NCBI GenBank assembly: GCA_017428565.1
Contig: JAFRQP010000033.1
Span: 1 to 56,394 of the forward strand
Length of the DNA: 56,394 bases
Source: Oscillospiraceae bacterium
GTDB lineage: Bacteria; Bacillota; Clostridia; Oscillospirales; Oscillospiraceae
Direction of reading: 5' to 3'
Positions 1 to 9,781 of this stretch are shown here, in pieces. A program made the translations under genes and the position numbers. The notes under the pieces were generated by a model. It ran no database searches. It saw only the letters and a program-made list of their open reading frames with translations, and was not told the origin of the DNA. Numbering within the stretch: position 1 is the stretch's first letter; each line of letters begins with the position of its first letter.

Positions 1-37
1 AGCAGTTTTGAGCGAGGGCTTTTTCGATCAGACAATA

Positions 38-80
38 TAGAAAAATCCGGGAATACTTGATGTATTTCCGGATTTTTCTA
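38..80. terminator. Bidirectional hairpin terminator
   Basis: A 13-bp perfect stem (38-50 with 68-80) continues inward for about six more pairs around a short loop. A-rich and T-rich tracts lie in the outer stem, so it could stop transcripts from either side. It lies downstream of the minus-strand EFR1 gene. Confidence 0.7.
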
Positions 81-192
81 TGCAGGATGGGCGGAAAAGA
101 GCCGCTCAAAACCTGTCGTCTCCTTATGTGAAGGCGCCCTTCTGTGCCTCTGTGTTTTTTGGGTTTTCCGGGCCGCTCCCGGGGCTCGTGTC

Positions 193-975
193 TCAGTCGA
201 TGTGGATAATCTTCTCGCAGAGCTCCGCAGGGGTCACCCTGGAGCTGGGGAAGCGCTCGCGCTTCTCGGTGATCTTGCCGATGTTGATGGCGGCCTTGGG
301 GCAGAGCTGCACGCAGCTCAGGCAGCCGATGCAGTTCTGGCCGAAGACGGGCCTGCCGCCCTCCAGCCGGATGTTCCCCCGGGGGCAAAGCTGCACGCAG
401 GTGCCGCAGCCGATGCAGTTCTCATTGGCGGCGAACTTCTTCACCCGCTGGGCGTGGGTCTTGCCCAGGCCCTTGCTCATGAGCTCGAAGGGGGCCATCT
501 TGGGCGGGCGCTTTTCGCTGCGCTTGCCATCGCGCACCGCGGCGGCGATCTCGGCGACCTTTTTGTCGATGCGCGTCTGGGCCTTCTCGGGGCTCGTGGG
601 CGGGAAGGTCAGCTTGTGGGGCATGAGCCAGATGGCGGTGGAGTGGTTGGAGATCCCGGTCCAGTAGTCCAGGCGCAGGATCTCGTCGATCTTCCGCAGG
701 CCGCAGCCCAGGTAGCCCGCGTACTGCTCCACGGCGAAGCGGTAGGCGTCCGGGGCGATCTGGATCTTCTTCACGTAGCTCTCCACGTCCCCGGGCAGGC
801 CGCCGGCCATGCAGGAGAAGATGAAGCCCACGCGCTTGGCCTCCCGGGCGTCCAGCTTGGCGGGCAGGCTGCGCATCAGCACGATATCCGTATCCCCCAG
901 CTGCCTGGCGAGGTCCTTGGCCATGCTCAGGCAGTGGCCGGAGCCGGAATAGCAATAGATGATGTTTTCGCTCAT
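193..975 (-). CDS. EFR1-type flavodoxin-ferredoxin fusion
   Basis: Probable cytosolic electron-transfer protein of 260 residues. The N-terminal ~150 residues look flavodoxin-like, with a glycine/serine FMN-loop segment near residues 8-15 (YCYSGSGHC). The C-terminal part has two [4Fe-4S] motifs, CIGCGTCVQLCP and CIGCLSCVQLCP, in the classic CxxCxxCxxxCP spacing. This is the architecture of the EFR1 family common in Clostridia; the redox partner is unknown. The ATG at 975 has an AAGGAGG box 7 nt upstream. It stands alone and its length is normal for the family. Confidence 0.88.
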   Translation of the reverse strand: MSENIIYCYSGSGHCLSMAKDLARQLGDTDIVLMRSLPAKLDAREAKRVGFIFSCMAGGLPGDVESYVKKIQIAPDAYRFAVEQYAGYLGCGLRKIDEILRLDYWTGISNHSTAIWLMPHKLTFPPTSPEKAQTRIDKKVAEIAAAVRDGKRSEKRPPKMAPFELMSKGLGKTHAQRVKKFAANENCIGCGTCVQLCPRGNIRLEGGRPVFGQNCIGCLSCVQLCPKAAINIGKITEKRERFPSSRVTPAELCEKIIHID

Positions 976-1060
976 GGGATAGCCTCCTTATATCATTCTG
1001 AACCTATCGTACAACAAATCCGCCGCCGGCGAAATAGACAGATCCCCCGGGCTGTCCGGT

Positions 1061-1903
1061 TCAGCCGTCCTGCTCCGTCTGGAGGGAGACCCCGTCGCTG
1101 ACGATGCGCACGTCCCCCCGCCGGGTCTCGTAGACCCGGATCTGCCGCTGCCGCAGCAGCTCCAGGGTGCGGCTGTCCGCCGGAGAGGAGTTGCTGTCGC
1201 AGATCACCACGACGGCCGGCTGCAGCCGATCCAGCAGGGTCTCCAGCGCAGGGCCGTAGACCCCGTGGTGGGGCAGCTTCAAAAAGTCGCAGGGCTGGGC
1301 GCTGTCGCCCCGCAGATACTGGCGGATGCGGCGCTTCTCCGCGTCCCCGGCGAAAACCAGGCGAAGATTCCCGTGCCGCACGGTGGTGATGAGGGAGAAG
1401 TTGTTGTCCTGCTCGCCCTCGCCCCGGGAACGGTAGTCCTCCGGCGGCTCCACCAGCACCCGGGCGTCCCCCAGGTCGAATTCCACCGCCCGGTCCAGCC
1501 GCTCCGCCTCCACGCCCGCGGCATCCAGCGCAAGCAGCAGCGCCTCGTAGGCCGCGCCCTCTCCCTCGTAGTCCGGAATCAGCACCCGGCCCACCGGCAT
1601 GGCCGCCAGGAGCGCCGGCGCGCCGCCGATGTGGTCCTTGTCGAAGTGGGTGAGGAGCAGCACGTCGATCCGCTCCGCGCCCTGGTCTTGCAGGAGGCGC
1701 AGGGTCCGCTCACCGCCGGCGGCGTCTCCCGCGTCGAGCACCAGAGTCTCCCCGCCGCAGCGCAGGACGATGGCGTCGGCCTTGCCCACCTGCAGCAGCG
1801 TCAGCTCCAGCGGCGCGGGGGAAGACGCTTTCCCGCAGCCTGCCAGCGGCAGCAACAGCAGCAGCGCCAGCAGCGCCGCCAGCGCTCTCTTCCTCTCGGT
1901 CAC
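1061..1903 (-). CDS. ComEC/Rec2-type metallo-beta-lactamase-fold lipoprotein
   Basis: Secreted, lipid-anchored predicted metallohydrolase of 280 residues. A signal peptide ends in a lipobox (LAGC, about residue 20). The MBL metal motif THFDKDHIGG (THxDxDHxGG type), the downstream LPHHG motif and an FAGD segment place it with the stand-alone homologues of the ComEC C-terminal domain. Substrate is unknown; family members are suspected nucleases or phosphodiesterases. The start chosen is GTG at 1903 because GGGGAGG lies 7-8 nt upstream and the signal peptide begins there. The frame stays open far upstream over antisense DNA of thrE, which is not coding. Confidence 0.82.
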   Translation of the reverse strand: MTERKRALAALLALLLLLPLAGCGKASSPAPLELTLLQVGKADAIVLRCGGETLVLDAGDAAGGERTLRLLQDQGAERIDVLLLTHFDKDHIGGAPALLAAMPVGRVLIPDYEGEGAAYEALLLALDAAGVEAERLDRAVEFDLGDARVLVEPPEDYRSRGEGEQDNNFSLITTVRHGNLRLVFAGDAEKRRIRQYLRGDSAQPCDFLKLPHHGVYGPALETLLDRLQPAVVVICDSNSSPADSRTLELLRQRQIRVYETRRGDVRIVSDGVSLQTEQDG

Positions 1904-2009
1904 GGTCTCGCCTCCCCTCTCCGGTCTCTCTGTTTTCCAGCATAGCACAAGCGGCGGAGAAAGGGAAGGGAAAAGGCGTGCCCCGCCCGGGATTTTTCCC
2001 GCAAACGCC

Positions 2010-2038
2010 TTGTATTTCCCGCGGGACTGTGCTATACT
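2010..2038 (+). promoter_or_regulatory. Sigma-A-type promoter of the ThrE pair
   Basis: TTGTAT (2010-2015), a 17-bp spacer and TATACT (2033-2038), about 50 bp upstream of the first ThrE subunit. Spacing and the -10 box fit a housekeeping promoter. Confidence 0.6.
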
Positions 2039-2092
2039 CCGTGACCGTAACTTTAAGCACGGCGGGGCGCAGGCCCCGATGGAGACAGAAAC

Positions 2093-2881
2093 ATGAGCAT
2101 GAGCATCTATGAACAGCACTACCTGCTGGACTGCATGCTGGAGATGGGCGATCTGCTGCTGGACTGCGGCGCGGAGGTCAGCCGGGTGGAGGACACGCTC
2201 AACCGCATGGCCAGGGCCTACGGCGCCACCCGGGCGGACGTCTTCGTGATCCCCGCCCTCATCAGCATCACCCTGAACTTCCCGGAGACCGAGCCGGTCA
2301 CCGAGACCCGGCGCATCACCTCCAACGGCAGCACGGACTTCTACCGGCTGGAGAAGATCAACGCTCTCAGCCGGCGCTGCTGCGCCGCTCCCATTCCCCT
2401 GCCGGAGCTGCGGCAGACTCTGGACCACGTGGCCGCCGGGCGCAAGCCCTTCCGGGTGGTCTTCTGGGGCAGCGTTCTGGGCGGCGGCGGCTTCGCCGTG
2501 TTCTTCGGCGGCAGTTTGTGGGACGGGCTGGCCGCGGCCGTGTTCGGCGCGGGGATCTGCCTGCTGCAGAACCGCCTGGGCCGCACCCAGCTGAACACCG
2601 TGGCCTTCAACCTGCTGATCTCCCTGCTGACGGGGCTGGCGGTGGGTCTGGTGACGGGGCTGATCCCGGCGCTGCACATGGACAAGATCCTCATCGGCGA
2701 CATCATGCTGATGATCCCCGGCCTTGCCATGACCAACGCCATCCGCAACATGCTGGTGGGCAACACCATCTCCGGCACCATGCGCCTGGCGGAGTGTCTC
2801 ATCTGGGCGGGCGCTCTGGCCGGCGGCTTTATGGTCGCCCTGGCCATCGTGGAAGCCATCGGCGGGAGGATCGGCGCATGA
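2093..2881 (+). CDS. ThrE-type threonine/serine exporter, N-terminal subunit (DUF1212)
   Basis: Integral membrane protein of 262 residues matching the N-terminal half of threonine/serine exporters. A soluble N-terminal region (~1-120; LLDCGAEVSRVEDTL) is typical of DUF1212, followed by about four to five hydrophobic helices with a conserved-looking GDIMLMIPGLAMTNAIRNML segment. The second half of the transporter is the next gene, overlapping by 4 nt (ATGA), so the two are probably translated together and form one exporter. Substrate specificity is inferred from family only. The ATG at 2093 is used; a second ATG lies two codons in. Confidence 0.87.
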   Translation: MSMSIYEQHYLLDCMLEMGDLLLDCGAEVSRVEDTLNRMARAYGATRADVFVIPALISITLNFPETEPVTETRRITSNGSTDFYRLEKINALSRRCCAAPIPLPELRQTLDHVAAGRKPFRVVFWGSVLGGGGFAVFFGGSLWDGLAAAVFGAGICLLQNRLGRTQLNTVAFNLLISLLTGLAVGLVTGLIPALHMDKILIGDIMLMIPGLAMTNAIRNMLVGNTISGTMRLAECLIWAGALAGGFMVALAIVEAIGGRIGA

Positions 2882-3315
2882 GTGTAAGAGAAATCATCAC
2901 CCAGCTTCTGGCGGCCTTTGTGGGCTCTCTGGGCTTCGCCCTGGTCTTTGGCATGCGGCGGCGCTATCTCTTCTGCGCCTCTCTGGGCGCCCTGCTGGGC
3001 TGGGGGGTCTATCTGGGCGCGGAGGCCCTGCTGGCCAGCAGCTTCCTGCCGCCTCTTCTCGCGGCGGCCTTCGCCGTCAGCTATTCGGAGATCATGGCCA
3101 AGGTGCTGAAGACCCCGGCCACCCTCTTCGTGATCCCGGCCATCATCCCCCTGGTGCCCGGCGGCTCGCTGTACTACACCATGAGCTACGCCGTCCACCG
3201 GGACATGGCCAACGCCCGGCTCTACGGCACCCGCACCCTGGAGACCGCCCTGGCCGTGGCGGCGGGCATCAGCTTCGTGCTGGCTGTCCGGGAGCTCCGC
3301 GCCCGCCGGCAGTAG
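2878..3315 (+). CDS. ThrE-type threonine/serine exporter, C-terminal subunit (DUF3815)
   Basis: Small membrane protein of 145 residues with four hydrophobic helices, matching the C-terminal half of ThrE exporters (ThrE_2/DUF3815). The segment TLFVIPAIIPLVPGGSLYYTM is the characteristic PxxPLVPG motif of this half. The start ATG overlaps the stop of the upstream subunit (ATGA), which indicates coupling and a split transporter as in many Firmicutes. A strong hairpin terminator follows 20 nt after the stop. Confidence 0.87.
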   Translation: MSVREIITQLLAAFVGSLGFALVFGMRRRYLFCASLGALLGWGVYLGAEALLASSFLPPLLAAAFAVSYSEIMAKVLKTPATLFVIPAIIPLVPGGSLYYTMSYAVHRDMANARLYGTRTLETALAVAAGISFVLAVRELRARRQ

Positions 3316-3334
3316 AAAAAGGGAACAAAAGACG

Positions 3335-3372
3335 CAAAAAAGCCATGAAATCACAGGATTTCATGGCTTTTT
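3335..3372. terminator. Bidirectional terminator between converging genes
   Basis: A perfect 11-bp stem (3342-3352 with 3357-3367) has an ACAG loop. It is preceded by six A and followed by TTTTTCTTTTTTT. It separates the plus-strand ThrE pair from the minus-strand ABC operon and can serve both. Confidence 0.9.
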
Positions 3373-3379
3373 CTTTTTT

Positions 3380-3994
3380 TCACAGGGTCTCCGGGTCGGG
3401 CGGGGCCGCTTCCCTGCGGCCCGCCACCTGGTACATCCGCTCGTCGGAGAGGACGGTGCTGAGGCGCAGGTGCCTGGCAAAGATCGCCGCCAGCTCCTCC
3501 GCGGACATGAGCCCGTTGGACACGTGGCTGGCCGCGCCGTGGTGGTGGGCGTCGATCCTCTCCCGGCTCATGCCGTGGGCCACGGTCAGGGTCCCGCCGG
3601 GCTTCAGCAGCGCGGCGAGGCGGGCGATCAGCCGCTCCGGCTCCGGGAAATGGGGGAAGGCGTTGTAGACCACCACACAGTCGAAGAGCCGGCCGAAGTC
3701 GGTCTCCTCCACGTCGCCGCAGAGGATCTGCACCGGCGCCCCGGGGAATTTGCCCTTCGCGATCTCCGCCATTTTGGGCGAGATGTCGATCCCCGTCACG
3801 GAGGCGGCGCCCCGGGCCAGATAGTCCGGGATCAGCACCCCGGTGCCGCAGGCCACGTCCAGCACGTCCTTGCCCGCGCTCACCCCGGCGTTGTCCAGGA
3901 TGATGCGGATGATTTCGTCGCGGCGCACCATCTCTCTGTCCCAGTCCGGCGCAAGCCGGTCAAAGAAGGCGATGACCTCTTTCGTCTCGATCAT
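3380..3994 (-). CDS. Class I SAM-dependent methyltransferase
   Basis: Cytosolic methyltransferase of 204 residues. Motif I is VLDVACGTGVL, followed by the acidic motif II region (VTGIDISPKM) and a VVYNAFPHFPEP segment. It is the last gene of the ABC importer operon, starting 4 nt after the substrate-binding protein stop. This gene order (FecCD permease, ATPase, binding protein, methyltransferase) recurs in gut Clostridia as far as I know, so it may modify the imported compound; that is inference. The ATG at 3994 is preferred because longer reading frames would run into the upstream gene. The substrate is not predictable. Confidence 0.82.
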   Translation of the reverse strand: MIETKEVIAFFDRLAPDWDREMVRRDEIIRIILDNAGVSAGKDVLDVACGTGVLIPDYLARGAASVTGIDISPKMAEIAKGKFPGAPVQILCGDVEETDFGRLFDCVVVYNAFPHFPEPERLIARLAALLKPGGTLTVAHGMSRERIDAHHHGAASHVSNGLMSAEELAAIFARHLRLSTVLSDERMYQVAGRREAAPPDPETL

Positions 3995-3998
3995 AGGA

Positions 3999-5258
3999 TC
4001 ACTTAAAGAAGGTCTCGGTGTCGATCTGCTGGTAGCCGCCGAAGCTGGAGGGCGCGGCAAAGATCTCCTCCGCCAGATCCAGCCCGTAGAAGGCCTGGGT
4101 GACCTCGTTGGTCTTCTCGGTCATGTCGATATCCGCAAAGCGGTCCGGGTAGACCACCTTGGCGATGTACCAGGTGTTGATCAGGGCGATCTCATAGTTG
4201 GTGTAGTAGGCGTTGTAGGCCATCTCCAGGTAGACCTGGCCGTCCTGCCAGGCCTTGCAGCTGTCGAAGAGGGTGGGATCCTCGGCATAGAGGGGCTTGA
4301 TGTTCTTCACCGCCGCGGCGTCGATGATGATGATGTCCATCTCCTCGCCCAGGGCCACGAAGAGCTCCTCCTCAATGGCCTGGATGCCGGGGGCCTCCAG
4401 CCCGGTGACCACGTTCTTCACGTTGTCCACGTTGAAGGAGACGTAGTTCTGGGCGGTCATCAGGTGGTTGGTGGTGCCCCAGTTGCCCAGACCGCAGATG
4501 TAGACGGCGGGCTTCTCCTCCTCGGGGATGTCCGCGGTGCGGCTCTGGATCTCGGCCCGCTGGGCCTCCACATAGGCGATCAGCTCCTCGGCCTTCTCCT
4601 CGTTCTGGAAGATCTGGCCCAGCAGGCGCATGGAGCCGGCGAAGTTCTCGTCAAACACGCCGCCGGGGCCGGCCTTCAGGGTGATGACGGGGACGCCCAG
4701 CTGCTCCTGCAGCGCGTCCTCCTTCTCCACGTCCTCATACTCGGAGATCACGATGTCCGGGTTGCAGGCCAGGATCCGTTCCGCCTCGGCGGCCTGGGCC
4801 TGGGGGCCGCCCACGCCGCAGGAGGGCAGGGTCTCAAAGGTCTCGCCGTAGGCCAGCACGTAGGGGCGGGCCACGGCGTCAAACATCTTGGGCCGCTCGG
4901 CCAGGGAGGCATTGTCGATGTCCTCCACGCCGCAGAGCAGGTTCACATCGCCGATGTAGCTGTACATGCGCAGGGCGCCTGCGCCGATGCAGACCACCCG
5001 GGTGTAGCTGCCCGGGACCAGGGCCACTTCCCGGCCGATCATATCGGTGACGATGATCTCCTCCGGCTCCTCGGGCGCGGCTTCCTCCTCCGGCTCCGCC
5101 GTCTCTTCGGGCGCGGGCTCGGTCTCTTCAGGCGCGGGCTCCGTCTGCGCGGGGGCGGGCTCGGATTCATCCACGGCAGGGGGCGGGGTGGGCTCGCCGC
5201 AGGCGCAGAGAGCCAGCAGCATCACAAGCGCCAGCAGCATGGCAAGGCTTCTTTTCAT
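3999..5258 (-). CDS. Iron/cobalamin-type ABC transporter substrate-binding lipoprotein
   Basis: Extracytoplasmic binding protein of 419 residues for a BtuF/FhuD-type (class III) importer. A lipobox (LLALCAC, Cys about residue 20) follows the signal peptide. Residues ~25-65 form a Pro/Glu/Thr-rich spacer with PAPEETEPAPEE repeats, probably a wall-spanning linker. Then comes the helical-backbone binding fold, beginning IIVTDMIGREVALV and including the usual NPDIVISEY segment. The ligand (siderophore, haem, corrinoid or similar) cannot be read from sequence. Its start overlaps the ATPase stop by 4 nt, within one operon. Confidence 0.87.
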   Translation of the reverse strand: MKRSLAMLLALVMLLALCACGEPTPPPAVDESEPAPAQTEPAPEETEPAPEETAEPEEEAAPEEPEEIIVTDMIGREVALVPGSYTRVVCIGAGALRMYSYIGDVNLLCGVEDIDNASLAERPKMFDAVARPYVLAYGETFETLPSCGVGGPQAQAAEAERILACNPDIVISEYEDVEKEDALQEQLGVPVITLKAGPGGVFDENFAGSMRLLGQIFQNEEKAEELIAYVEAQRAEIQSRTADIPEEEKPAVYICGLGNWGTTNHLMTAQNYVSFNVDNVKNVVTGLEAPGIQAIEEELFVALGEEMDIIIIDAAAVKNIKPLYAEDPTLFDSCKAWQDGQVYLEMAYNAYYTNYEIALINTWYIAKVVYPDRFADIDMTEKTNEVTQAFYGLDLAEEIFAAPSSFGGYQQIDTETFFK

Positions 5259-6022
5259 GGTTTCAGTCCTCCGTTCAAAATGATTTTTCTCTTGTCTATC
5301 TCCAGGACGCGGACCTCCGCGTCGAAGACCTCCCGGATCAGCTCCTCCGTGACGATCTCGGGCCCGCCCGAGCGGCGGATGCGCCCGTCCTTCATGAAGA
5401 AGAAGCGGTCGCCCAGCTCCAGGGCCTGGTTGAAATCGTGGAGAGAGGTGAGGATGGCGATGCCCTTCTCCCGGGCCACCCGGCGGGCCTCGGAGAGGAT
5501 GAGCTGCTCGTTTGCGATGTCCAGATTACCGGTGGGCTCGTCGAAGACCAGCATCCGCGGCTCCTGGGCCAGGGCCCGGGCGATGGCGATCTTCTGCCGC
5601 TCGCCGCCGGAGAGCTGCTCCACGTTCCGTGCGGCGAAGTCCTCCAGGCGCATGTCCCGCAGGATCTGCCAGACGGCCTCCTCGTCCTCCTGACCGGCTC
5701 TGAGTCCGAAGTAGGACAGGCGGCCCAGCAGCACCGTGTCGAAGACGCTCAGGGCGCCGAAGTGGATGCTCTGGGGCACGTAGGCGATGCGGCGGGCCCG
5801 CTCCCGGCGGCTCAGCTTCAGCAGATCCTCCCCGTCGAAGCGGACAGAGCCGCTCTCCGGCCGCCGGATGCCCAGGATGTTCTTGAAGAGCGTGGTCTTG
5901 CCGGAGCCGTTTTTGCCCAGCACCACGCCGATCTCCCCGTCCCGCAGGCTCAGCTCCACGCCGTCCAGCACGGCGGGGGCCCGCTTTCCGTAACGGAAAT
6001 GCAAATCTCGGATCTCAAGCAT
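5255..6022 (-). CDS. FecE/BtuD-type ABC transporter ATP-binding protein
   Basis: ATPase subunit of 255 residues. Walker A is GKNGSGKTT, the Q-loop is YVPQS, the ABC signature is LSGGERQKIAIARAL, Walker B is MLVFDEPTGNLD and the switch histidine lies in TSLHDFNQA. The closest family is the iron-siderophore/vitamin B12 importers. The ATG at 6022 overlaps the permease stop (TGATG). The reading frame is open much further upstream through the permease gene, but only the internal start gives the normal MLEIRDLHFRYG beginning. Confidence 0.92.
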   Translation of the reverse strand: MLEIRDLHFRYGKRAPAVLDGVELSLRDGEIGVVLGKNGSGKTTLFKNILGIRRPESGSVRFDGEDLLKLSRRERARRIAYVPQSIHFGALSVFDTVLLGRLSYFGLRAGQEDEEAVWQILRDMRLEDFAARNVEQLSGGERQKIAIARALAQEPRMLVFDEPTGNLDIANEQLILSEARRVAREKGIAILTSLHDFNQALELGDRFFFMKDGRIRRSGGPEIVTEELIREVFDAEVRVLEIDKRKIILNGGLKP

Positions 6023-7086
6023 CAGTCGTGCTCCCCCTTCCGTCCGAAGATGATGGCCAGGAAGAAGGGCGCGCCCAGCAGCGAGGTGATGGCGCCCACG
6101 GGCAGGGCCGAGCCCTTGCCCACGCTGCGGGCCAGGGTATCCGCCAGCAGCAGGAGAAGGCTGCCGGAGAGGGCGGAGGCCGGGATGGACACCCGGTGGT
6201 CGTGGCCCAGAAGCCGCTTCACCACATGGGGGCAGATGATGCCCACAAAGCCGATGACGCCCAGGAAGGACACGCAGACCGCCGTGATCACCGAGGCGAA
6301 GAGCATGGTCCAGAAGCGCAGCAGATCCACGTGCACGCCCAGGCTCTTGGCGGCGGCGTCCCCGCTCAGAAGGGCGTTGAGCCGCCAGCTCATCAGCGAG
6401 AAGAAGCCGATCCCCGTCAGCACCGTGACGGCCATGATGAGATCCGTCCGGTAAGTGGCGCGGCCCAGGTCGCCGAAGCTCCAGACCACGGCGGCGGAGA
6501 GACCCACGTCCGTGGCGTAAAACTGCAGCACGGTTGTGGCCGCGGTCCAGACCGCGCCGACGGCGATGCCCGCCAGCACCACCACCCCGGGCTGGAAGGC
6601 CCGCAGGCGGCAGAGCCCCAGGATCAGCAGGATGGAGGCGGTGGAGAAGAGGAAGGCCATCAGCGAGGTGGCATAGGGATTGGCCCCCACGCTGTAGTTG
6701 GCCAGGTGGTTGCCCGTGTCCAGAAAGCCCCCCGCGAAGGCGATGATGGAGAGGTTGGCCCCGAAGACCGCCGCGTTGGACACGCCCAGGGTGGAGGGCG
6801 AGGCCATGGGGTTGTTCAGGTCGGTCTGCATCACGAGGCCGGCCACGGAGAGGCCCGCCCCGGCGATAAGCGCCGCCAGCACCCGGGGGATGCGGATGTT
6901 CCAGATGATGCGCACCTGGGCGGCGCTGCCCTTTTTGGCCAGGGCGGCAAAGCAGTCCGCCACGCTCATCTGGGACGAGCCCACGAAGAGGCACACAAAG
7001 GCCAGCGCCAGCACGGCCAGGGCCAGCAGAGCGATGGCCGCCCGGTTCTTTCTTCTGTTTTTCCCTAAATCGTTTTGCGTTCTCAT
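6022..7086 (-). CDS. FecCD/BtuC-family ABC transporter permease
   Basis: Membrane subunit of 354 residues with about ten hydrophobic helices. Typical FecCD signatures are RIPRVLAALIAGAGLSVAGLVMQ, the NPMASPSTLGVSNAA loop and GFVGIICPHVVKRLLGHDHR, the coupling region that contacts the ATPase. It is the first gene of the four-gene importer operon. Upstream lies a 312-nt region with three GC-rich hairpins (separate entries) and no clear Shine-Dalgarno close to the ATG, apart from a weak GGGGGA about 14 nt away. Confidence 0.9.
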   Translation of the reverse strand: MRTQNDLGKNRRKNRAAIALLALAVLALAFVCLFVGSSQMSVADCFAALAKKGSAAQVRIIWNIRIPRVLAALIAGAGLSVAGLVMQTDLNNPMASPSTLGVSNAAVFGANLSIIAFAGGFLDTGNHLANYSVGANPYATSLMAFLFSTASILLILGLCRLRAFQPGVVVLAGIAVGAVWTAATTVLQFYATDVGLSAAVVWSFGDLGRATYRTDLIMAVTVLTGIGFFSLMSWRLNALLSGDAAAKSLGVHVDLLRFWTMLFASVITAVCVSFLGVIGFVGIICPHVVKRLLGHDHRVSIPASALSGSLLLLLADTLARSVGKGSALPVGAITSLLGAPFFLAIIFGRKGEHD

Positions 7087-7099
7087 AGCCGAAATTGTA

Positions 7100-7137
7100 A
7101 TCCCCCCGGCGGGCTTTCACAAGCCCCCCGGGGGGAT
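7100..7137. repeat. GC-rich hairpin, copy 1
   Basis: Two 17-nt arms (7100-7116, 7121-7137) pair with one mismatch around a TCAC loop. The right arm AAGCCCCCCGGGGGGAT is shared with the hairpin at 7346-7375, so the two hairpins are related. It lies just upstream of the permease start. Confidence 0.75.
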
Positions 7138-7199
7138 ATTCTGCGGCATTTGGTTTCCGTTTTTGGGGATCGGCGCGGCCCTTCGCACGCCCCGAAACG

Positions 7200-7240
7200 G
7201 ATCACAGCCCTCCGAGGGACCGGCTCGGAGGGCTGTGATC
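7200..7240. repeat. Perfect 17-bp hairpin
   Basis: Arms 7200-7216 and 7224-7240 are perfectly complementary with a 7-nt loop. The core left arm reads ATCACAGCCCTCCGAG. No U-tract follows on either strand, so it is not a standard terminator. A regulatory RNA element or a protein site is possible. Confidence 0.75.
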
Positions 7241-7345
7241 GTAAAGAGAGAGGGCGGCCGCCTGCGTCTGAGAGGTGGCAAGACGCGGGATTGAGGGAAA
7301 TCCGGGCGGCCATGGCATCTGATCTGAGAGGAGCATAGCACAGAA

Positions 7346-7375
7346 ATCCCCCCGGGGGAAGCCCCCCGGGGGGAT
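7346..7375 (-). terminator. GC-rich hairpin, copy 2, probable terminator of the metal ATPase
   Basis: An almost fully paired CCCCCC/GGGGGG hairpin ends in ATTTCTG on the minus strand, 24 nt after the ATPase stop. It shares AAGCCCCCCGGGGGGAT with the hairpin at 7100-7137. Confidence 0.55.
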
Positions 7376-7398
7376 GAAATTTGCGGTTTTGCCGAATT

Positions 7399-9366
<1,968 letters not shown>

Positions 9367-9417
9367 ACGATCACGTCCTTGAAAAGGGCTGTCTCAAGTA
9401 TCCGCCGCCCTGTCAGC

Positions 9418-9476
9418 CCGAGAAGCGAAGCGACGAGGGATCTCAAAGAGATTCTTCGCTTCGCTCAGAATGACAG
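9418..9476. repeat. Short dispersed-type palindromic repeat
   Basis: The stretch has GAAGCGAAGCG and CTTCGCTTCGCTC arms around a GGGATCTC centre and ends in AGAATGACAG. From memory this resembles a widespread intergenic repeat of bacterial genomes; only this one copy is in the window. It separates the HMA gene from its ATPase. Confidence 0.55.
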
Positions 9477-9508
9477 TGCCGGCTGCGTCAGCCTCTTCGC
9501 TCTCCCGA

Positions 9509-9727
9509 TCAAAAGTAGATCTCGCAGTCGTCCTCGACCTTTCTGCAGGCCTTGAGGACCTCCTTCATGACGGCCTTGGGATCGGCGCCGTCTTCAAAGT
9601 CCACATGCATCTTCAGTGCCATGAAATTGACCACCGCGTCCTTCACGCCGGGGGTCTTTTTGGCGGCGTCCTCCATCTTGTTGGCGCAGTTGGCGCAGTC
9701 CACCTCGATCTTATAGCTCTTCTTCAT
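9509..9727 (-). CDS. Stand-alone HMA-domain metal-binding protein (CopZ-like)
   Basis: Small cytosolic metallochaperone-like protein of 72 residues with the beta-alpha-beta HMA pattern. The metal site is CANC in VDCANCANKME. It probably replaces the missing N-terminal metal-binding domain of the adjacent ATPase. The ATG at 9727 is chosen because AAAGGAG lies 9 nt upstream and the product starts MKKSYKIEVDC; an in-frame ATG eight codons earlier lies inside the operator. It is transcribed from the promoter at 9782-9810. Confidence 0.87.
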   Translation of the reverse strand: MKKSYKIEVDCANCANKMEDAAKKTPGVKDAVVNFMALKMHVDFEDGADPKAVMKEVLKACRKVEDDCEIYF

Positions 9728-9748
9728 GGGGCTTCTCCTTTCCGCGTT

Positions 9749-9770
9749 CATATGAACAGTTGTTCATGTG
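9749..9770. promoter_or_regulatory. ArsR/SmtB-type operator upstream of HMA and metal ATPase
   Basis: A 10-2-10 inverted repeat (CATATGAACA-GT-TGTTCATGTG, one mismatch). It resembles the ATGAACA/TGTTCAT sites of metal-sensing ArsR/SmtB-family repressors. It lies about 12 bp downstream of the -10 box, where a repressor would block transcription. No such regulator gene is in the window. Confidence 0.65.
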
Positions 9771-9781
9771 TTCATGCTTGG

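Larger units (their letters stand above)
7087..7398 (-). promoter_or_regulatory. Structured leader region of the ABC importer operon
   Basis: A 312-nt gene-free stretch between the metal ATPase and the importer. It holds three strong hairpins (7100-7137, 7200-7240, 7346-7375). I searched it by eye for a cobalamin-riboswitch B12 box on the minus strand and did not find one. No convincing -35/-10 pair was seen. Confidence 0.45.

Noticed and set aside
202-1101. Plus-strand 299-codon frame over the EFR1 gene.
   Set aside because: Low-complexity Ala/Gly/His/Leu product with no motifs; the minus-strand frame has two ferredoxin motifs.
1061-2677. Extension of the MBL-fold gene to a 538-codon frame.
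   Set aside because: The extra N-terminal part is antisense to thrE and Gln/Ala/Arg-rich; the signal peptide and ribosome site define GTG 1903 as start.
7087-7398. Cobalamin riboswitch upstream of the FecCD importer.
   Set aside because: I looked for a B12 box and the typical arrangement on the minus strand and saw none; a covariance-model search would settle it.
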